Shown here in pieces: positions 1 through 9,139 of a stretch of 45,192 nucleotides of DNA; positions within the stretch are counted from its first letter, which is position 1; each line of letters begins with the position of its first letter. Where the stretch lies: the NCBI GenBank assembly GCA_900770785.1, contig CAAGLJ010000189.1, positions 1 to 45,192 on the forward strand, given 5' to 3'. The translations under genes were made by a program, and so were the position numbers. The DNA comes from Lachnospiraceae bacterium (GTDB lineage: Bacteria; Bacillota; Clostridia; Lachnospirales; Lachnospiraceae). Below the pieces are notes generated by a model. The model saw only the letters and a list, made by a program, of their open reading frames with translations. It made no database searches and was not told where the DNA came from.

Positions 1-536
1 CAGCCAGGATTTTTCTTACGACATTGAATATTGAAGGATTTTCATGGAATAAACTGTTCAGAAGAGCGGTATTGGAAAAGCACCAGATTAATTTCGATGA
101 GTCCATGAACTCTTTTGTGGATATGTATGGGATGTTTCGAGCAGTTCTGGTATGTAACAGGGTAAGTTTTTATGACGGAAAACCATACTATTACCGTCAG
201 AGAAGTGCTTCCTGTATACATACTATGGATAAGCGTAAGCTGGATAATTTCAAAAGGGTAATTTTGCAGATAAAAAAGCTGGCTGAAGATGAGCATATGG
301 ATACAGAGGCAGAATTTTTTTATTGCTACAGGATGCTGTGGCAGCTGTTTGATACTGCTAAGGCTAAAAAGGGCTACAGCATCGACAGCTGGAAACAAAT
401 CCAGAAGGAATACAGATGGTCTGAAATATTCAATATGCCACTTTTAAGAATCTGTAAAATTATCCGCCAGTATTTATCGTCTGACCGGATTAAAACAGGA
501 ATGAAACTTTTGGTAGTCCGGTTTACTTTTAAATAA
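1..536 (+). CDS. Glycosyltransferase family 2, C-terminal part (5' end outside window)
   Basis: The reading frame is open from base 3 back through the window edge, so this is the last 177 residues of a longer protein. The visible part contains GFSWNKLFRR followed by an acidic stretch, the pattern seen just after the catalytic core of GT2 enzymes of the EpsJ/WcaA kind (a WNKLF-type block that helps bind the acceptor). The nucleotide-sugar binding half and its DxD motif are missing from view. It ends 24 bases before the next GT2 gene and runs in the same direction, so the two are probably co-transcribed parts of the polysaccharide operon. The sugar transferred cannot be deduced. A TTG at base 24 could be read as a start, but the upstream frame carries on in GT2-like sequence, so truncation is the better reading. 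Confidence 0.75.
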   Translation, partial: ARIFLTTLNIEGFSWNKLFRRAVLEKHQINFDESMNSFVDMYGMFRAVLVCNRVSFYDGKPYYYRQRSASCIHTMDKRKLDNFKRVILQIKKLAEDEHMDTEAEFFYCYRMLWQLFDTAKAKKGYSIDSWKQIQKEYRWSEIFNMPLLRICKIIRQYLSSDRIKTGMKLLVVRFTFK

Positions 537-560
537 CCTATAAGGATATGGAGATAAACA

Positions 561-1544
561 GTGAATGAAAAAAAAGGATTGGTAAGCATTATCATACCGG
601 TATACAATTCAGAAAAGTATCTGGCAGCAGCATTGGACAGTGCCTGTATGCAATCTCATCAGAATGTGGAAATATTACTGATTGACGATGGTTCAACAGA
701 CTCAAGTCCGGCCATCTGCAATCAGTATGCAGAAAGGGATGAGCGTATCAGAGTCATCCACCAGCCTAACCATGGGCCTTCTGCGGCCAGAAACAGGGGG
801 ATTGAGGAAGCCAAAGGAGAGTATCTTACCTTTTTTGATAATGACGATTTACTTCATAAGGATTTTATCAAAATATTGTATCAGCTTTGTGTAGAGAATG
901 ACTGTGATATTGCGCTGACAAAATCTTTTCCTTTCCTGGATGAAAATACGCTTCCAGTAGGAGAACCCCAGGTGAAGCTGACCTTTATGGACAAAAGGCA
1001 GCTCAGTATTCAGTTGGTGGACATGGGCTGGACCGGACTGGCAGTAACCATGGCTAAATTGTTTAAAAGAAGCCTGTTTGATAATCTCAGGTTTAATGAG
1101 GAAAGAATTATTGCGGATGATGATTCAACCATATACTTACTGTACTGGTCATGCACGAAATCGGTACTGTTCCATTCACCTCTGTATTTTTACCGCTCCA
1201 AACGTGAGGGGAGTATAACCCATTCAAATTACAGGCTGTCATGGCTTACGGGGGTAGATGCGTTCAGAGAAAGGATGGAATTCTATCAATCCCAGGGGGA
1301 AGCTATCCTGTATGCTAAGGCAATGAGAAATTATTGCCGTATCATGGCCAGGAATTATGTTTTGATTAAGGAAAATTTTCCAACAGAGAATAAGCTTTTA
1401 AAGCAGTTAAGAAAGGAAATGAGAAAACAGTCTGCAAAGATGTTTTTTCTAAAGGGAAACAGCTTTAAACAAAAATGCAGTGCAGTGTTGTTTGCCTGGA
1501 TTCCCATGATATGGGGAAGATTTTATGCAAAATATAAACAATAA
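561..1544 (+). CDS. Glycosyltransferase family 2
   Basis: This 327-residue cytoplasmic GT2 enzyme starts at GTG 561 with a GGAG-like site about ten bases upstream. The N-terminal GT-A fold is clear: VSIIIPVYNSEKYL (residues 8-21), LIDDGSTDSS, GPSAARNRG and the metal-binding FDNDD (D93, D95, D96). The second half has the WTGLAVTMAKLFKRSLF segment and an ADDDS acidic motif typical of EpsJ/WcaA-type polysaccharide glycosyltransferases. No membrane segment is evident. It would add one sugar to the lipid-linked repeat unit from a nucleotide sugar; donor and acceptor are unknown. It sits between another GT2 and an ABC exporter, spaced by about 25 bases on each side, which fits one operon. Confidence 0.92.
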   Translation: MNEKKGLVSIIIPVYNSEKYLAAALDSACMQSHQNVEILLIDDGSTDSSPAICNQYAERDERIRVIHQPNHGPSAARNRGIEEAKGEYLTFFDNDDLLHKDFIKILYQLCVENDCDIALTKSFPFLDENTLPVGEPQVKLTFMDKRQLSIQLVDMGWTGLAVTMAKLFKRSLFDNLRFNEERIIADDDSTIYLLYWSCTKSVLFHSPLYFYRSKREGSITHSNYRLSWLTGVDAFRERMEFYQSQGEAILYAKAMRNYCRIMARNYVLIKENFPTENKLLKQLRKEMRKQSAKMFFLKGNSFKQKCSAVLFAWIPMIWGRFYAKYKQ

Positions 1545-1568
1545 AGATATGATGCAGGAGAAATAGGT

Positions 1569-3317
1569 GTGAGATTGGTAAACAAGTTAAATTATATTTT
1601 GAATAAAAGGCAGAAGATTCAATTACTGGGGATTCTGCTTATGATTTTGGTAGGGTCAGTTCTGGAGTTACTGGGAGTTTCTGCGATTCTGCCCCTGATA
1701 AATGTCGTTATGCAGCCACAACAGGTTATGGATAATAAATATTATGCTATGGCTGCCAGAATGTTTAATGTGAAAACGGCGGATGACTTTGTTTTTCTTT
1801 TTGCAGGAAGTCTGTGTTTTATTTATATAATTAAAAATATTTTTCTTGTTTTTTCCAGAAGCATTCAGCTTAAATTTGCCTACGCGACCCAAAAAAAAAT
1901 TGCCCTTCGACTGATGGACTGCTATTTGAATGAGGATTATCTGTTTCATGTGGCCCACAATATTTCAGAGCTGCAAAGGAACGTAAAGAACGATTCAGGC
2001 CAGTTTTTTACCTCCATCTCTACGGTGCTGAACCTGCTGGTAGAAGCCTTCACCTGCATTCTTCTGGTGGTGTTTTTGTTCTTCACCGATCCGGGAACGA
2101 CGGTGCTTGCTACCGGAATTTTAGCTGTCGTCATTCTTATTTTTTGGATTGTTTATAGAAAAATACAGGTGGCGTATGGCAAACAATCACGTGAAGCCAG
2201 TGCAAAAATGAATAAATGGCTGATTCAGTCGTTTTCAGGCATAAAGGAAATCAAGGTAATGAACCGGGAAAAGTTTTTCCTTGAACAATATGATTCAGCC
2301 TTTCAGGATAATATTCAGGCCAGTAAAAATTATAATATTGCGGCGATGCTGCCAAAGCATATTATTGAACCACTGTGTATCTGCAGTCTGCTGCTTACCA
2401 TGTGTATCCAGATTAAATATGGAAAAAATGCAAATGAATTTATCTCCACTCTGGCAGTCTTTGCAGCGGCAGCAATCAGAATGCTTCCGGCTTTCAATAG
2501 ATTGACGGAATATATGAGTACGATTTTATACAATAAAGCGAGTGTTGATAACGTATTTGAAGATTTAAAGGAGGCAGAAGCACTTAAGGACAGGAAGAAA
2601 CTGCAGAAAAGAGACGTAAAAAAGCTCCAACTGGATAAAGAAATCAGAATCAGCAATCTGACATTCGCTTATCCCCAGGCAGAGCAGCCGATTTTTTCTG
2701 ATGCCTCTCTGATAATTAAAAAGAATAAGTCAGTGGCTTTTGTAGGTAGTTCCGGCTCGGGAAAAACTACTTTGGCAGACATTATTATCGGTCTATTGAC
2801 ACCGTTAAAGGGTGAGGTTTTTGTGGATGATAAGGATGTATTTTTGCATCTGGATGCCTGGCATAAATCGATTGGCTATATACCACAGACAATATACCTG
2901 ATGGACGATACTATTCGTGCAAACGTTGTATTTGGAATTCCAGAGGAAGAAATAGACGATGAAATGGTGTGGAAGGCTTTGGAGAGGGCTGAACTGGCAG
3001 AGTTTGTCAGAGGTCTTGAAAAGGGCATTTATACCGGAGTTGGAGACAGAGGAATGATGCTCTCAGGAGGACAGCGGCAGAGAATAGGTATTGCAAGAGC
3101 TCTGTATAAGGAGCCGGATGTATTGATTCTTGATGAGGCAACCTCCGCATTAGATAATGAAACCGAGGCAGCAGTTATGCAGTCTATCGAAAATCTGCAG
3201 GGTAAGACTACTTTGATTATCATTGCACATCGATTGTCAACTATCCAAAACTGTGATGAGATATACAGTGTGGAAAATGGTAAAATTGTGCTGCAGAAGG
3301 AAAGTCAGGAGTCCTGA
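1569..3317 (+). CDS. ABC transporter, fused permease and ATPase (PglK/MsbA-type flippase)
   Basis: This 582-residue half-transporter would act as a homodimer in the cytoplasmic membrane. About six membrane segments fill residues 15-320 (for example ILLMILVGSVLELLGVSAIL). The ATPase domain follows: Walker A GSSGSGKTT near residue 392, LSGGQ near 498, Walker B VLILDEATSALD near 518 and the H-loop AHRLS near 554. Its place among glycosyltransferases suggests transport of a lipid-linked glycan, as in PglK of Campylobacter, rather than drug export; this is inference. No Wzx-type flippase is visible in the window, so this protein may fill that role. The start is GTG 1569, preceded by a GGAG site. 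The following gene probably begins 28 bases after its stop. Confidence 0.9.
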   Translation: MRLVNKLNYILNKRQKIQLLGILLMILVGSVLELLGVSAILPLINVVMQPQQVMDNKYYAMAARMFNVKTADDFVFLFAGSLCFIYIIKNIFLVFSRSIQLKFAYATQKKIALRLMDCYLNEDYLFHVAHNISELQRNVKNDSGQFFTSISTVLNLLVEAFTCILLVVFLFFTDPGTTVLATGILAVVILIFWIVYRKIQVAYGKQSREASAKMNKWLIQSFSGIKEIKVMNREKFFLEQYDSAFQDNIQASKNYNIAAMLPKHIIEPLCICSLLLTMCIQIKYGKNANEFISTLAVFAAAAIRMLPAFNRLTEYMSTILYNKASVDNVFEDLKEAEALKDRKKLQKRDVKKLQLDKEIRISNLTFAYPQAEQPIFSDASLIIKKNKSVAFVGSSGSGKTTLADIIIGLLTPLKGEVFVDDKDVFLHLDAWHKSIGYIPQTIYLMDDTIRANVVFGIPEEEIDDEMVWKALERAELAEFVRGLEKGIYTGVGDRGMMLSGGQRQRIGIARALYKEPDVLILDEATSALDNETEAAVMQSIENLQGKTTLIIIAHRLSTIQNCDEIYSVENGKIVLQKESQES

Positions 3318-3345
3318 GACACCGAAAGTGGAAGTGAGTATACGC

Positions 3346-4362
3346 ATGAATAACAGATATATTGTGGAAAAAGAAGAGCTGCGGATAGACGAATACGAAA
3401 ATGCTTTTGCCAGACCGAACGGAGGACAGGGAATTATTTCTGTTTATGACCAAAACGGGCAATTTATTCCCTACACATCAAAAAGAAAATATGGGAAGGC
3501 CGAATATAGTGTTTTGGAGGCATTGACTTTAGAAGATATGCAGGAGGCAGGATTTTTTAATGAGGAGGTAGTCTATCTTGGCTTCTTTCGAGGGCATTGG
3601 GGACATTTTATTGTAGACAGCAGCATCCGGCTATGGGCACTGGAAAAAGAGGAGTACAGAAATAAAAGGATTTTAATGAAAATAGAGGGGATGGAAACAT
3701 TTTATCAAAAATTTTTGGGCTATCTGGGAATCAGCAGAGAGCAGATTATCCAGTTGGAAGAGCCTGCAAGATTCAAAAAAATCATAATTCCTCAGCTTGC
3801 CTATTTCCCCAAAGCCTATATTTCCCGGGCATTTCTTTCTCCCTTTCGGCGGGTATCGGAGGTAATACGGCTGGATAAAAAGACATATGATAAAATTTAT
3901 TTATCCAGAGTCAGATTTGCCAGAAGTAAGAAGGAATTGGGAGAAAGGAGAATTCAAAGTATATTTGAAGAAAATGGATACCAGGTTCTTTATCCAGAGG
4001 AACTATCATTAGAGGAGCAAATCTGGTACTATAAAAACTGTAAAGAAATTGTAACGACAAATGGGACGATAGCGCATAATGTGGTTTATGCAAAAGAGGG
4101 GATAAGGCTGGTGATGCTAAAGAGATTTAAAGAAGAAAATACACACCAGCTTGCCATTAACCAGATTTGTGGAATTGATTACATAGAAGTAGACTGCTAT
4201 GACAAAAAATCAAACCATAATAATTCTTTAATGCTGAGAACCCCGCAGCTTATGGAGTTTTGCAGGAAAAATGGTATATCCGTTTTGCAGGAAGGAATAT
4301 GGCAGAGAATCTATTTTCGAATCATTTTCAACCTTCCTTATCTGTACAAGTGGTTCAGGTGA
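3346..4362 (+). CDS. Glycosyltransferase family 61 (DUF563)-like protein
   Basis: The protein is 338 residues from ATG 3346. A longer in-frame reading back to 3223 would overlap the ABC transporter by about 95 bases and has no family-like sequence, so the later start is preferred; a GGAAGTGAG-like site lies just upstream. Features that fit GT61/DUF563 are the GFFRGHWGHFIVDSSIRLWAL block, the KIYLSRVRFARSKKELGERRI segment, and the C-terminal half with EENGYQVLYPEELSLEEQIWYY and IVTTNGTIAHNVVYA. In this family the last two regions form the Rossmann-like nucleotide-sugar site. The protein is probably cytoplasmic and assembles part of the repeat unit; the linkage is unknown. A short C-terminal hydrophobic/basic tail (IYFRIIFNLPYLYKWFR) may touch the membrane. 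Confidence 0.75.
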   Translation: MNNRYIVEKEELRIDEYENAFARPNGGQGIISVYDQNGQFIPYTSKRKYGKAEYSVLEALTLEDMQEAGFFNEEVVYLGFFRGHWGHFIVDSSIRLWALEKEEYRNKRILMKIEGMETFYQKFLGYLGISREQIIQLEEPARFKKIIIPQLAYFPKAYISRAFLSPFRRVSEVIRLDKKTYDKIYLSRVRFARSKKELGERRIQSIFEENGYQVLYPEELSLEEQIWYYKNCKEIVTTNGTIAHNVVYAKEGIRLVMLKRFKEENTHQLAINQICGIDYIEVDCYDKKSNHNNSLMLRTPQLMEFCRKNGISVLQEGIWQRIYFRIIFNLPYLYKWFR

Positions 4363-4431
4363 GATTGCGGCGATGTGATTGAACTGTGGTATGATGAGCC
4401 AGAATAAAATGTAATAACGAGGATTAAGTGT

Positions 4432-5205
4432 ATGAAGGTAGTTATTCTTGCCGGTGGATATGGTACAAGAATATCGGAGGAAAGTCATTTAAGACCAAAG
4501 CCAATGATTGAAATATGCGGAAAACCGATTTTATGGCATATTATGAAGGAATATTCTTATTATGGCTTTAATGAGTTTGTTATCTGCTGCGGCTATATGC
4601 AGCATATTATAAAGCAATGGTTTGCAAATTACTATTTGTATAATTGTGATGTTACCTTTGATTTTACAGACCAGAACAGACTGCACATTCACAGCAGTGA
4701 TGTGGAAAACTGGAAGGTAACATTGATTGATACCGGACTGGACACCATGACGGGGGGGAGAATCAAGAGGATACAAAAATACATTGGAAATGAGCCCTTC
4801 ATGATGACCTATGGAGATGGGGTTTCCAATATTAATCTGCATGAGCTTCTCGATTTTCACCAGAAAAGCAATGCAGTAGTCACCCTGACGGCAGCCAAAT
4901 TGCAGCAGCGGTTCGGTGTGCTGACCATGAATGCAGATTCTATGGTTACCAGCTTCAGAGAAAAATCTGATAATGATTCAGAACGGGTAAATGCAGGTTA
5001 CATGGTAATGGAGCCGGAAGTGTTCGATTATATAGCCGGAGATCATATTTTCCTCGAAAAAGAACCTCTGGAGGCATTAGCAAGGGAAGAAAAGCTGGCC
5101 GCATTTAAGTTTGATGGTTTCTGGTATCCGATGGATACTCTTCGGGATAAGCAGCAGCTGGAAAAAATGTGGAACAGTGGACAAGCTCCGTGGAAGGTTT
5201 GGTAA
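4432..5205 (+). CDS. rfbF: Glucose-1-phosphate cytidylyltransferase
   Basis: The enzyme makes CDP-glucose from CTP and glucose-1-phosphate, the first committed step of the CDP-3,6-dideoxyhexose pathway. It has 257 residues, the usual length for RfbF/DdhA/AscA. The nucleotidyltransferase signature VVILAGGYGTRISEES is followed by RPKPMIEICGKPILWHIM. FVICCGYMQHIIKQWF and the YGDGVSNI motif (the metal-binding aspartates) are close to textbook RfbF. The C-terminal FDGFWYPMDTLRDKQQLE is also characteristic. The start ATG 4432 has a GAGG site about ten bases upstream. rfbG and rfbH lie 3-4 kb downstream in the same direction with a GT8, a GT2 and an SDR between them, an interleaved order that differs from the compact ddhABC order of enteric bacteria. 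Confidence 0.96.
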   Translation: MKVVILAGGYGTRISEESHLRPKPMIEICGKPILWHIMKEYSYYGFNEFVICCGYMQHIIKQWFANYYLYNCDVTFDFTDQNRLHIHSSDVENWKVTLIDTGLDTMTGGRIKRIQKYIGNEPFMMTYGDGVSNINLHELLDFHQKSNAVVTLTAAKLQQRFGVLTMNADSMVTSFREKSDNDSERVNAGYMVMEPEVFDYIAGDHIFLEKEPLEALAREEKLAAFKFDGFWYPMDTLRDKQQLEKMWNSGQAPWKVW

Positions 5206-5211
5206 AAGGGA

Positions 5212-6180
5212 ATGGAGTATAATAAAGTACCAATCGTCATGATTTGTGATGAAAATTTTGCCATGCAGACAAAGGTTGCTCTAACCTCACTATGGCTGAA
5301 TAAAAATCAGGAGACAATATATGATGTTTATGTTATCGCTGTGGAGTGTGGCAGTACTTCGGTTAAAACACTTGAAGCTATGCAGCAGGCGGGTTTTTCC
5401 GTCAGCATTATTAAGGCTACAACGGAGCAGTTTTCCCATATTAATCAGATTTCCCATGTGTCATTGGCCTGCTTATACAAATTTAACATTTGTGACCTGA
5501 TACCTGGTTATGATAAAATACTCTACCTGGATGGAGATATTATTGTACGGGGAGATCTGTCAGGGCTCTATGCTACCAATTTGGGGAAAAATTATGTTGC
5601 CGGAGTTGCACATTCACTGGGAATCATAAGCGGCGAAAGGAAGATAAATGGTGGTGTATTGTTGTTTAATGCCGCAAAAATCAGAGAGGAAAATCTGAAA
5701 GAGGCTTTTATCAGGACGAGAGAGCAGTTAGGGGACAGAAAATCTATGGATCAGGAAACTTTTCACCTTGTATTTGGTGAAAGCAAGGTATTTCTGCCAC
5801 CAAAGTATAATGTAATGATGGATAAAATTGATTATGAGAAAAAATATTATTCTTTGAAGGAATATAATCATTTTTATGGAACCTGCTATAAGACACGAGA
5901 GGAAATTTTTTCTTCTGCCCTCATCATGCACTTTACCGGAAGTATAAAGCCCTGGAAATATACCTTTGCTAAAGGCTTTAAAGAGTGGTACAGGTATTAT
6001 CAGTCTGCATACGGAGATGCCCACAGGCTGAATCTGAAGGACAGAAAGGATTTTTTATGCCAGGAAATAAAAAAGAATGGATGGAGAAGCCTGTACTGGC
6101 TGCTGAAAGATAAGGGGTTGGCTTTTATGGGAGAATATTTTCATCTGTATTTGGATAAATCCTATGGGACATGGAATTAG
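5212..6180 (+). CDS. Glycosyltransferase family 8
   Basis: This 322-residue GT8 enzyme belongs to the galactosyl/glucosyltransferase group (LgtC/RfaJ-like). It has the family start PIVMICDENFAMQTKVALTSL, the metal-binding LDGDI motif (D107, D109) and the INGGVLLFNAAKIREEN block. The C-terminal MHFTGSIKPWKY holds the HFxGxxKPW motif that binds the donor diphosphate. It would use a UDP-sugar, usually glucose or galactose, with retention. The start at ATG 5212 lies only seven bases after the rfbF stop and has a weak AAGGG site almost touching the codon, so translation is probably coupled. The stop overlaps the upstream region of the next GT by a few bases. Confidence 0.93.
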   Translation: MEYNKVPIVMICDENFAMQTKVALTSLWLNKNQETIYDVYVIAVECGSTSVKTLEAMQQAGFSVSIIKATTEQFSHINQISHVSLACLYKFNICDLIPGYDKILYLDGDIIVRGDLSGLYATNLGKNYVAGVAHSLGIISGERKINGGVLLFNAAKIREENLKEAFIRTREQLGDRKSMDQETFHLVFGESKVFLPPKYNVMMDKIDYEKKYYSLKEYNHFYGTCYKTREEIFSSALIMHFTGSIKPWKYTFAKGFKEWYRYYQSAYGDAHRLNLKDRKDFLCQEIKKNGWRSLYWLLKDKGLAFMGEYFHLYLDKSYGTWN

Positions 6181-6191
6181 GAAGGAAGGAT

Positions 6192-7175
6192 ATGAAAAGT
6201 CTTGCAATATGTATACCAACCTATAATAGAAGTGATGTATTAAAGGATTCCTTTGCTTATGAATTGGATGCCTGTCATGATTTGGGAATTGATATTTATC
6301 TGTATGACAGCAGCGACGATGGCAGAACAAAAGAACTGGTTCATACCCTGAATGAATATGAAAATCTTTATCATATTGAAATTGACAGTTCGGTTTCCCT
6401 GGACGAAAAGGTCGTTATGATTTTCCAATCCTATGGCCGCCAGAAGAAGCATGATTATCTTTGGCTGGTAGGTGACAGCGTAAGCTTTGGCAGAGAATTG
6501 CTGGAAAGAATCTGTAAGATGGTTTTGCTTGAGCCTACAATGATTTTTATTAATAATGAGGATTTGCAGAATCTGGGAGATAAAGAATATAGCAGCGTAG
6601 AGGAGATTTTTCGTGAATTATTCTGGAAAAGCAGTCTGTGGGGAAGTATTATCGTCCAGGAATCGCTTTATGATGATGTGGACTGGGAAACCTATATCCA
6701 AAAGTTTGTAGGCACAGATCAGATTTCAGTTGGGCTGCATTGGTACAGACTTGCATCTGTACAAAATTTCAAGGCATTTCTTCTTTCTGTCCGAAAGGGA
6801 ATTGATATGCGTAAGAGTACACTGAAAAAGATTGCCTGGTGGAAGGGCAAGGAGTGTGGAAGTGAAACGGTATATAGAGTTTGGGCAAGAGGCCTTGTGC
6901 AGACAGTATATCAATTACCCTTTAGTGAAGCAGATATTGAAGCAGCCTTAGAGACGCAAAGGCGATATGCAAAAACCTTTCATTGGCTTGGGTTATGCCG
7001 TTCCAGAAAAGATGGGGTTTATAACTTAGATATATACAGAAAATATGGAAAAGAAATTAAAATAATATCCAGGTATCCTGATATTTTGTTACACACAATA
7101 GCGATAACACCAATTATTCCCATGAAGATAATTGTTCGTTTGGCAGACATGATTAGATATTACCAGAAGGAGTAA
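6192..7175 (+). CDS. Glycosyltransferase family 2-like protein
   Basis: This 327-residue protein starts with LAICIPTYNRSDVLKDSF, a GT-A/GT2 signature. YLWLVGDSVSFGREL replaces the usual DxD region with a WLVGDS motif, as in a group of GT2-like enzymes found in capsule clusters. The rest of the sequence has no motif I recognise, and there is no clear membrane segment. A longer reading from ATG 6171 exists, but GAAGGAAGGA lies directly before ATG 6192, so 6192 is chosen. It follows the GT8 by 11 bases. It may act in the same branch as that enzyme, for example by adding the dideoxyhexose made by the neighbouring rfb genes; that is inference from position. Confidence 0.75.
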   Translation: MKSLAICIPTYNRSDVLKDSFAYELDACHDLGIDIYLYDSSDDGRTKELVHTLNEYENLYHIEIDSSVSLDEKVVMIFQSYGRQKKHDYLWLVGDSVSFGRELLERICKMVLLEPTMIFINNEDLQNLGDKEYSSVEEIFRELFWKSSLWGSIIVQESLYDDVDWETYIQKFVGTDQISVGLHWYRLASVQNFKAFLLSVRKGIDMRKSTLKKIAWWKGKECGSETVYRVWARGLVQTVYQLPFSEADIEAALETQRRYAKTFHWLGLCRSRKDGVYNLDIYRKYGKEIKIISRYPDILLHTIAITPIIPMKIIVRLADMIRYYQKE

Positions 7176-7185
7176 TAAGGAGAAG

Positions 7186-8055
7186 ATGGCTTTGAAGGTA
7201 GTTATACTGGGAGGAAGTGGTTATCTGGGCCAGAAGCTGGGAAAGTATTTGGCCGGTCAGGGCATGGAGGTATACAGTGCAGTAAGGCATGAAATGCCGC
7301 AGGCAGCCGGAAATATGTGGGCTAAAGCAGTATGGAAGAATGAAGAGCTTAAACGCAAACTGCAGGAATACAGCATAGACTGGATGATTAATTGTATTGC
7401 ATGCTACGAAAGAGCCGGAAAAACTCCAGAGGAGATTCTTTTGGGAAATTATGTAAAACCTTATCAGTATTTTTCGGAAGGAATAGAGAGAGGCATTCGT
7501 AGATACATGACGATGGATACCGGACTGGCTATAGATTGCAATCTGTACAGTCGTTCCAAAAAACAGTTTGCCGATAGTGTGGAGTGGAAATTAAATGAGG
7601 TATATGGAAAAGAGGATTATGTCTTCTGGAACATAAGGCTGGAAAATTTTTATGGTGGGGATGAACCGAAAGAGCGGTTTATACCAGGAACCATCGATAA
7701 ACTATTCGGAAATGAAAAAGTTCTCTTAACAGAAGGAATACAGAAAAGAGATTTTATTCATATAGATGATGTAGTAAGAAATCTTGCAAAATTGTTATCT
7801 ATAGAAGAAAAGGGCAGAGTTGATCTTCCTTTGGGAACGGGAAAGGGAGCTGAGGTAAGGGAAGTAGTCAGTTATTTAAAGGAAATTACCGGATCAGATG
7901 CTGAGCTGTGTTTTGGTGCAGTACCAGCCAGAAAGGTTGAGCCTGACTGCATTGCGGATATTACGAAGATGCAATACTATAACCTGGATATATTCTATGA
8001 CTGGAAAAGCGGGCTTAAACGCATGGTCAGTGAACGAAGCAAACTGAGAGGATAG
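7186..8055 (+). CDS. NAD(P)-dependent epimerase/dehydratase (candidate CDP-3,6-dideoxyhexose reductase)
   Basis: This 289-residue extended short-chain dehydrogenase has the cofactor loop GGSGYLG near residues 9-15 and the catalytic Tyr-Lys pair in YSRSKKQ. NFYGG and KRDFIHIDDVVRN are typical of the extended family. Its size, its GGSGYLG start and its position between rfbF and rfbG fit the last step of the pathway, a C4 reduction of CDP-4-keto-3,6-dideoxyglucose as done by RfbJ (abequose) or RfbS (paratose). The stereochemistry cannot be read from sequence by eye, and a 5-epimerase/reductase role as in ascarylose synthesis is possible. ATG 7186 sits two bases after AAGGAG; TTG 7192 would have better spacing and remains an alternative start. 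The stop is 7 bases before rfbG. Confidence 0.8.
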   Translation: MALKVVILGGSGYLGQKLGKYLAGQGMEVYSAVRHEMPQAAGNMWAKAVWKNEELKRKLQEYSIDWMINCIACYERAGKTPEEILLGNYVKPYQYFSEGIERGIRRYMTMDTGLAIDCNLYSRSKKQFADSVEWKLNEVYGKEDYVFWNIRLENFYGGDEPKERFIPGTIDKLFGNEKVLLTEGIQKRDFIHIDDVVRNLAKLLSIEEKGRVDLPLGTGKGAEVREVVSYLKEITGSDAELCFGAVPARKVEPDCIADITKMQYYNLDIFYDWKSGLKRMVSERSKLRG

Positions 8056-8062
8056 AAATATT

Positions 8063-9139
8063 ATGATAGATTTATCATTTTTTAGAGGAAAGAGGATACT
8101 GGTTACAGGGCATACAGGATTTAAAGGCAGCTGGTTAAGTTATATACTGGCTGAAGCCGGTGCAAAGGTAACAGGCTATTCTCTGGCTCCCGCAGAAAAT
8201 CCTAATTTATTTTCCATATTAAAGCTGGATAAAGAAATCCAATCCTGCATAGGTGATATTTCTGATTTGGATTCCCTCAGGAAAGTGTTTGAAGAGACGA
8301 GGCCGGAAGCTGTACTGCATTTAGCGGCTCAGCCGATTGTCAGAGAATCCTATAAAAATCCGGTCCGAACATATCAGACGAATGTAATGGGAACCGTAAA
8401 CATATTGGAGTGTATCCGTAACAGCGACAGTGTTACTTCCTTTTTGAACGTAACAACGGACAAGGTGTATAAAAATAAGGAATGGGAATGGGGCTATCGG
8501 GAGGAAGAAGAATTGTGCGGATATGATCCTTATTCCAATAGTAAGTCCTGTTCTGAACTGGTAACCTATAGCTATCAAAATTCTTTTTTTACAGGAAGAA
8601 ACGTTGGGATATCAACAGCAAGAGCCGGAAATGTAATCGGCGGAGGGGATTTTGCCGCAGATCGAATAATACCTGACTGCTACAGGGCAGTAACTGCGGA
8701 TGAAAAAATTATTATCCGAAATCCCCATTCAGTAAGGCCATATCAGCATGTATTGGAGCCAATTATGGCTTACCTTACCATTATTGCAAAACAAAATGAA
8801 AGCAGGCAGTTTTCAGGAAATTATAATATTGGGCCCCAAGAGGCAGACTGCATTACAACGGGTGAACTGGCAGATTTATTTTGCCGGTCGTGGCAGAAAT
8901 ATGATGATACACTACCCTTATGGGAGAATAGAAGTATGGACGGCCCCCACGAGGCTAATTTTTTAAAGCTGGATTGTTCCCGATTCAAGGGCAGGTTTGG
9001 TTGGAAACCGGTCTGGCATATAGAGCAGGCAGTAGATAAAACGGTGGAGTGGTACAGTGCCTTTAACCGGAAGGAAAGTGTAAAAGAAGTGATGGCTGCA
9101 CAGCTGAAGGAATTTATTGAGGACAGCAGATATGAATAA
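8063..9139 (+). CDS. rfbG: CDP-glucose 4,6-dehydratase
   Basis: The enzyme converts CDP-glucose to CDP-4-keto-6-deoxyglucose using bound NAD. The 358 residues match the usual RfbG/DdhB length. The start FFRGKRILVTGHTGFKGSWL is diagnostic, with the Rossmann GHTGFKG motif. HLAAQPIVRESYKNPVRTYQTNVMGT, TTDKVYKNKEW and YDPYSNSKSCSE (catalytic Tyr and Lys) follow in the expected order. GNVIGGGDFAADRIIPD and RPYQHVLEP are also close to family sequence. ATG 8063 is 7 bases after the SDR stop. The 3' end overlaps the rfbH start by 8 bases, so rfbG and rfbH are likely translationally coupled. Confidence 0.96.
   Translation: MIDLSFFRGKRILVTGHTGFKGSWLSYILAEAGAKVTGYSLAPAENPNLFSILKLDKEIQSCIGDISDLDSLRKVFEETRPEAVLHLAAQPIVRESYKNPVRTYQTNVMGTVNILECIRNSDSVTSFLNVTTDKVYKNKEWEWGYREEEELCGYDPYSNSKSCSELVTYSYQNSFFTGRNVGISTARAGNVIGGGDFAADRIIPDCYRAVTADEKIIIRNPHSVRPYQHVLEPIMAYLTIIAKQNESRQFSGNYNIGPQEADCITTGELADLFCRSWQKYDDTLPLWENRSMDGPHEANFLKLDCSRFKGRFGWKPVWHIEQAVDKTVEWYSAFNRKESVKEVMAAQLKEFIEDSRYE

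Noticed and set aside
3223..3345. N-terminal extension of the GT61-like gene
   Set aside because: It would overlap the 3' end of the ABC transporter by about 95 bases and has no family-like sequence; ATG 3346 with a purine-rich site is better.
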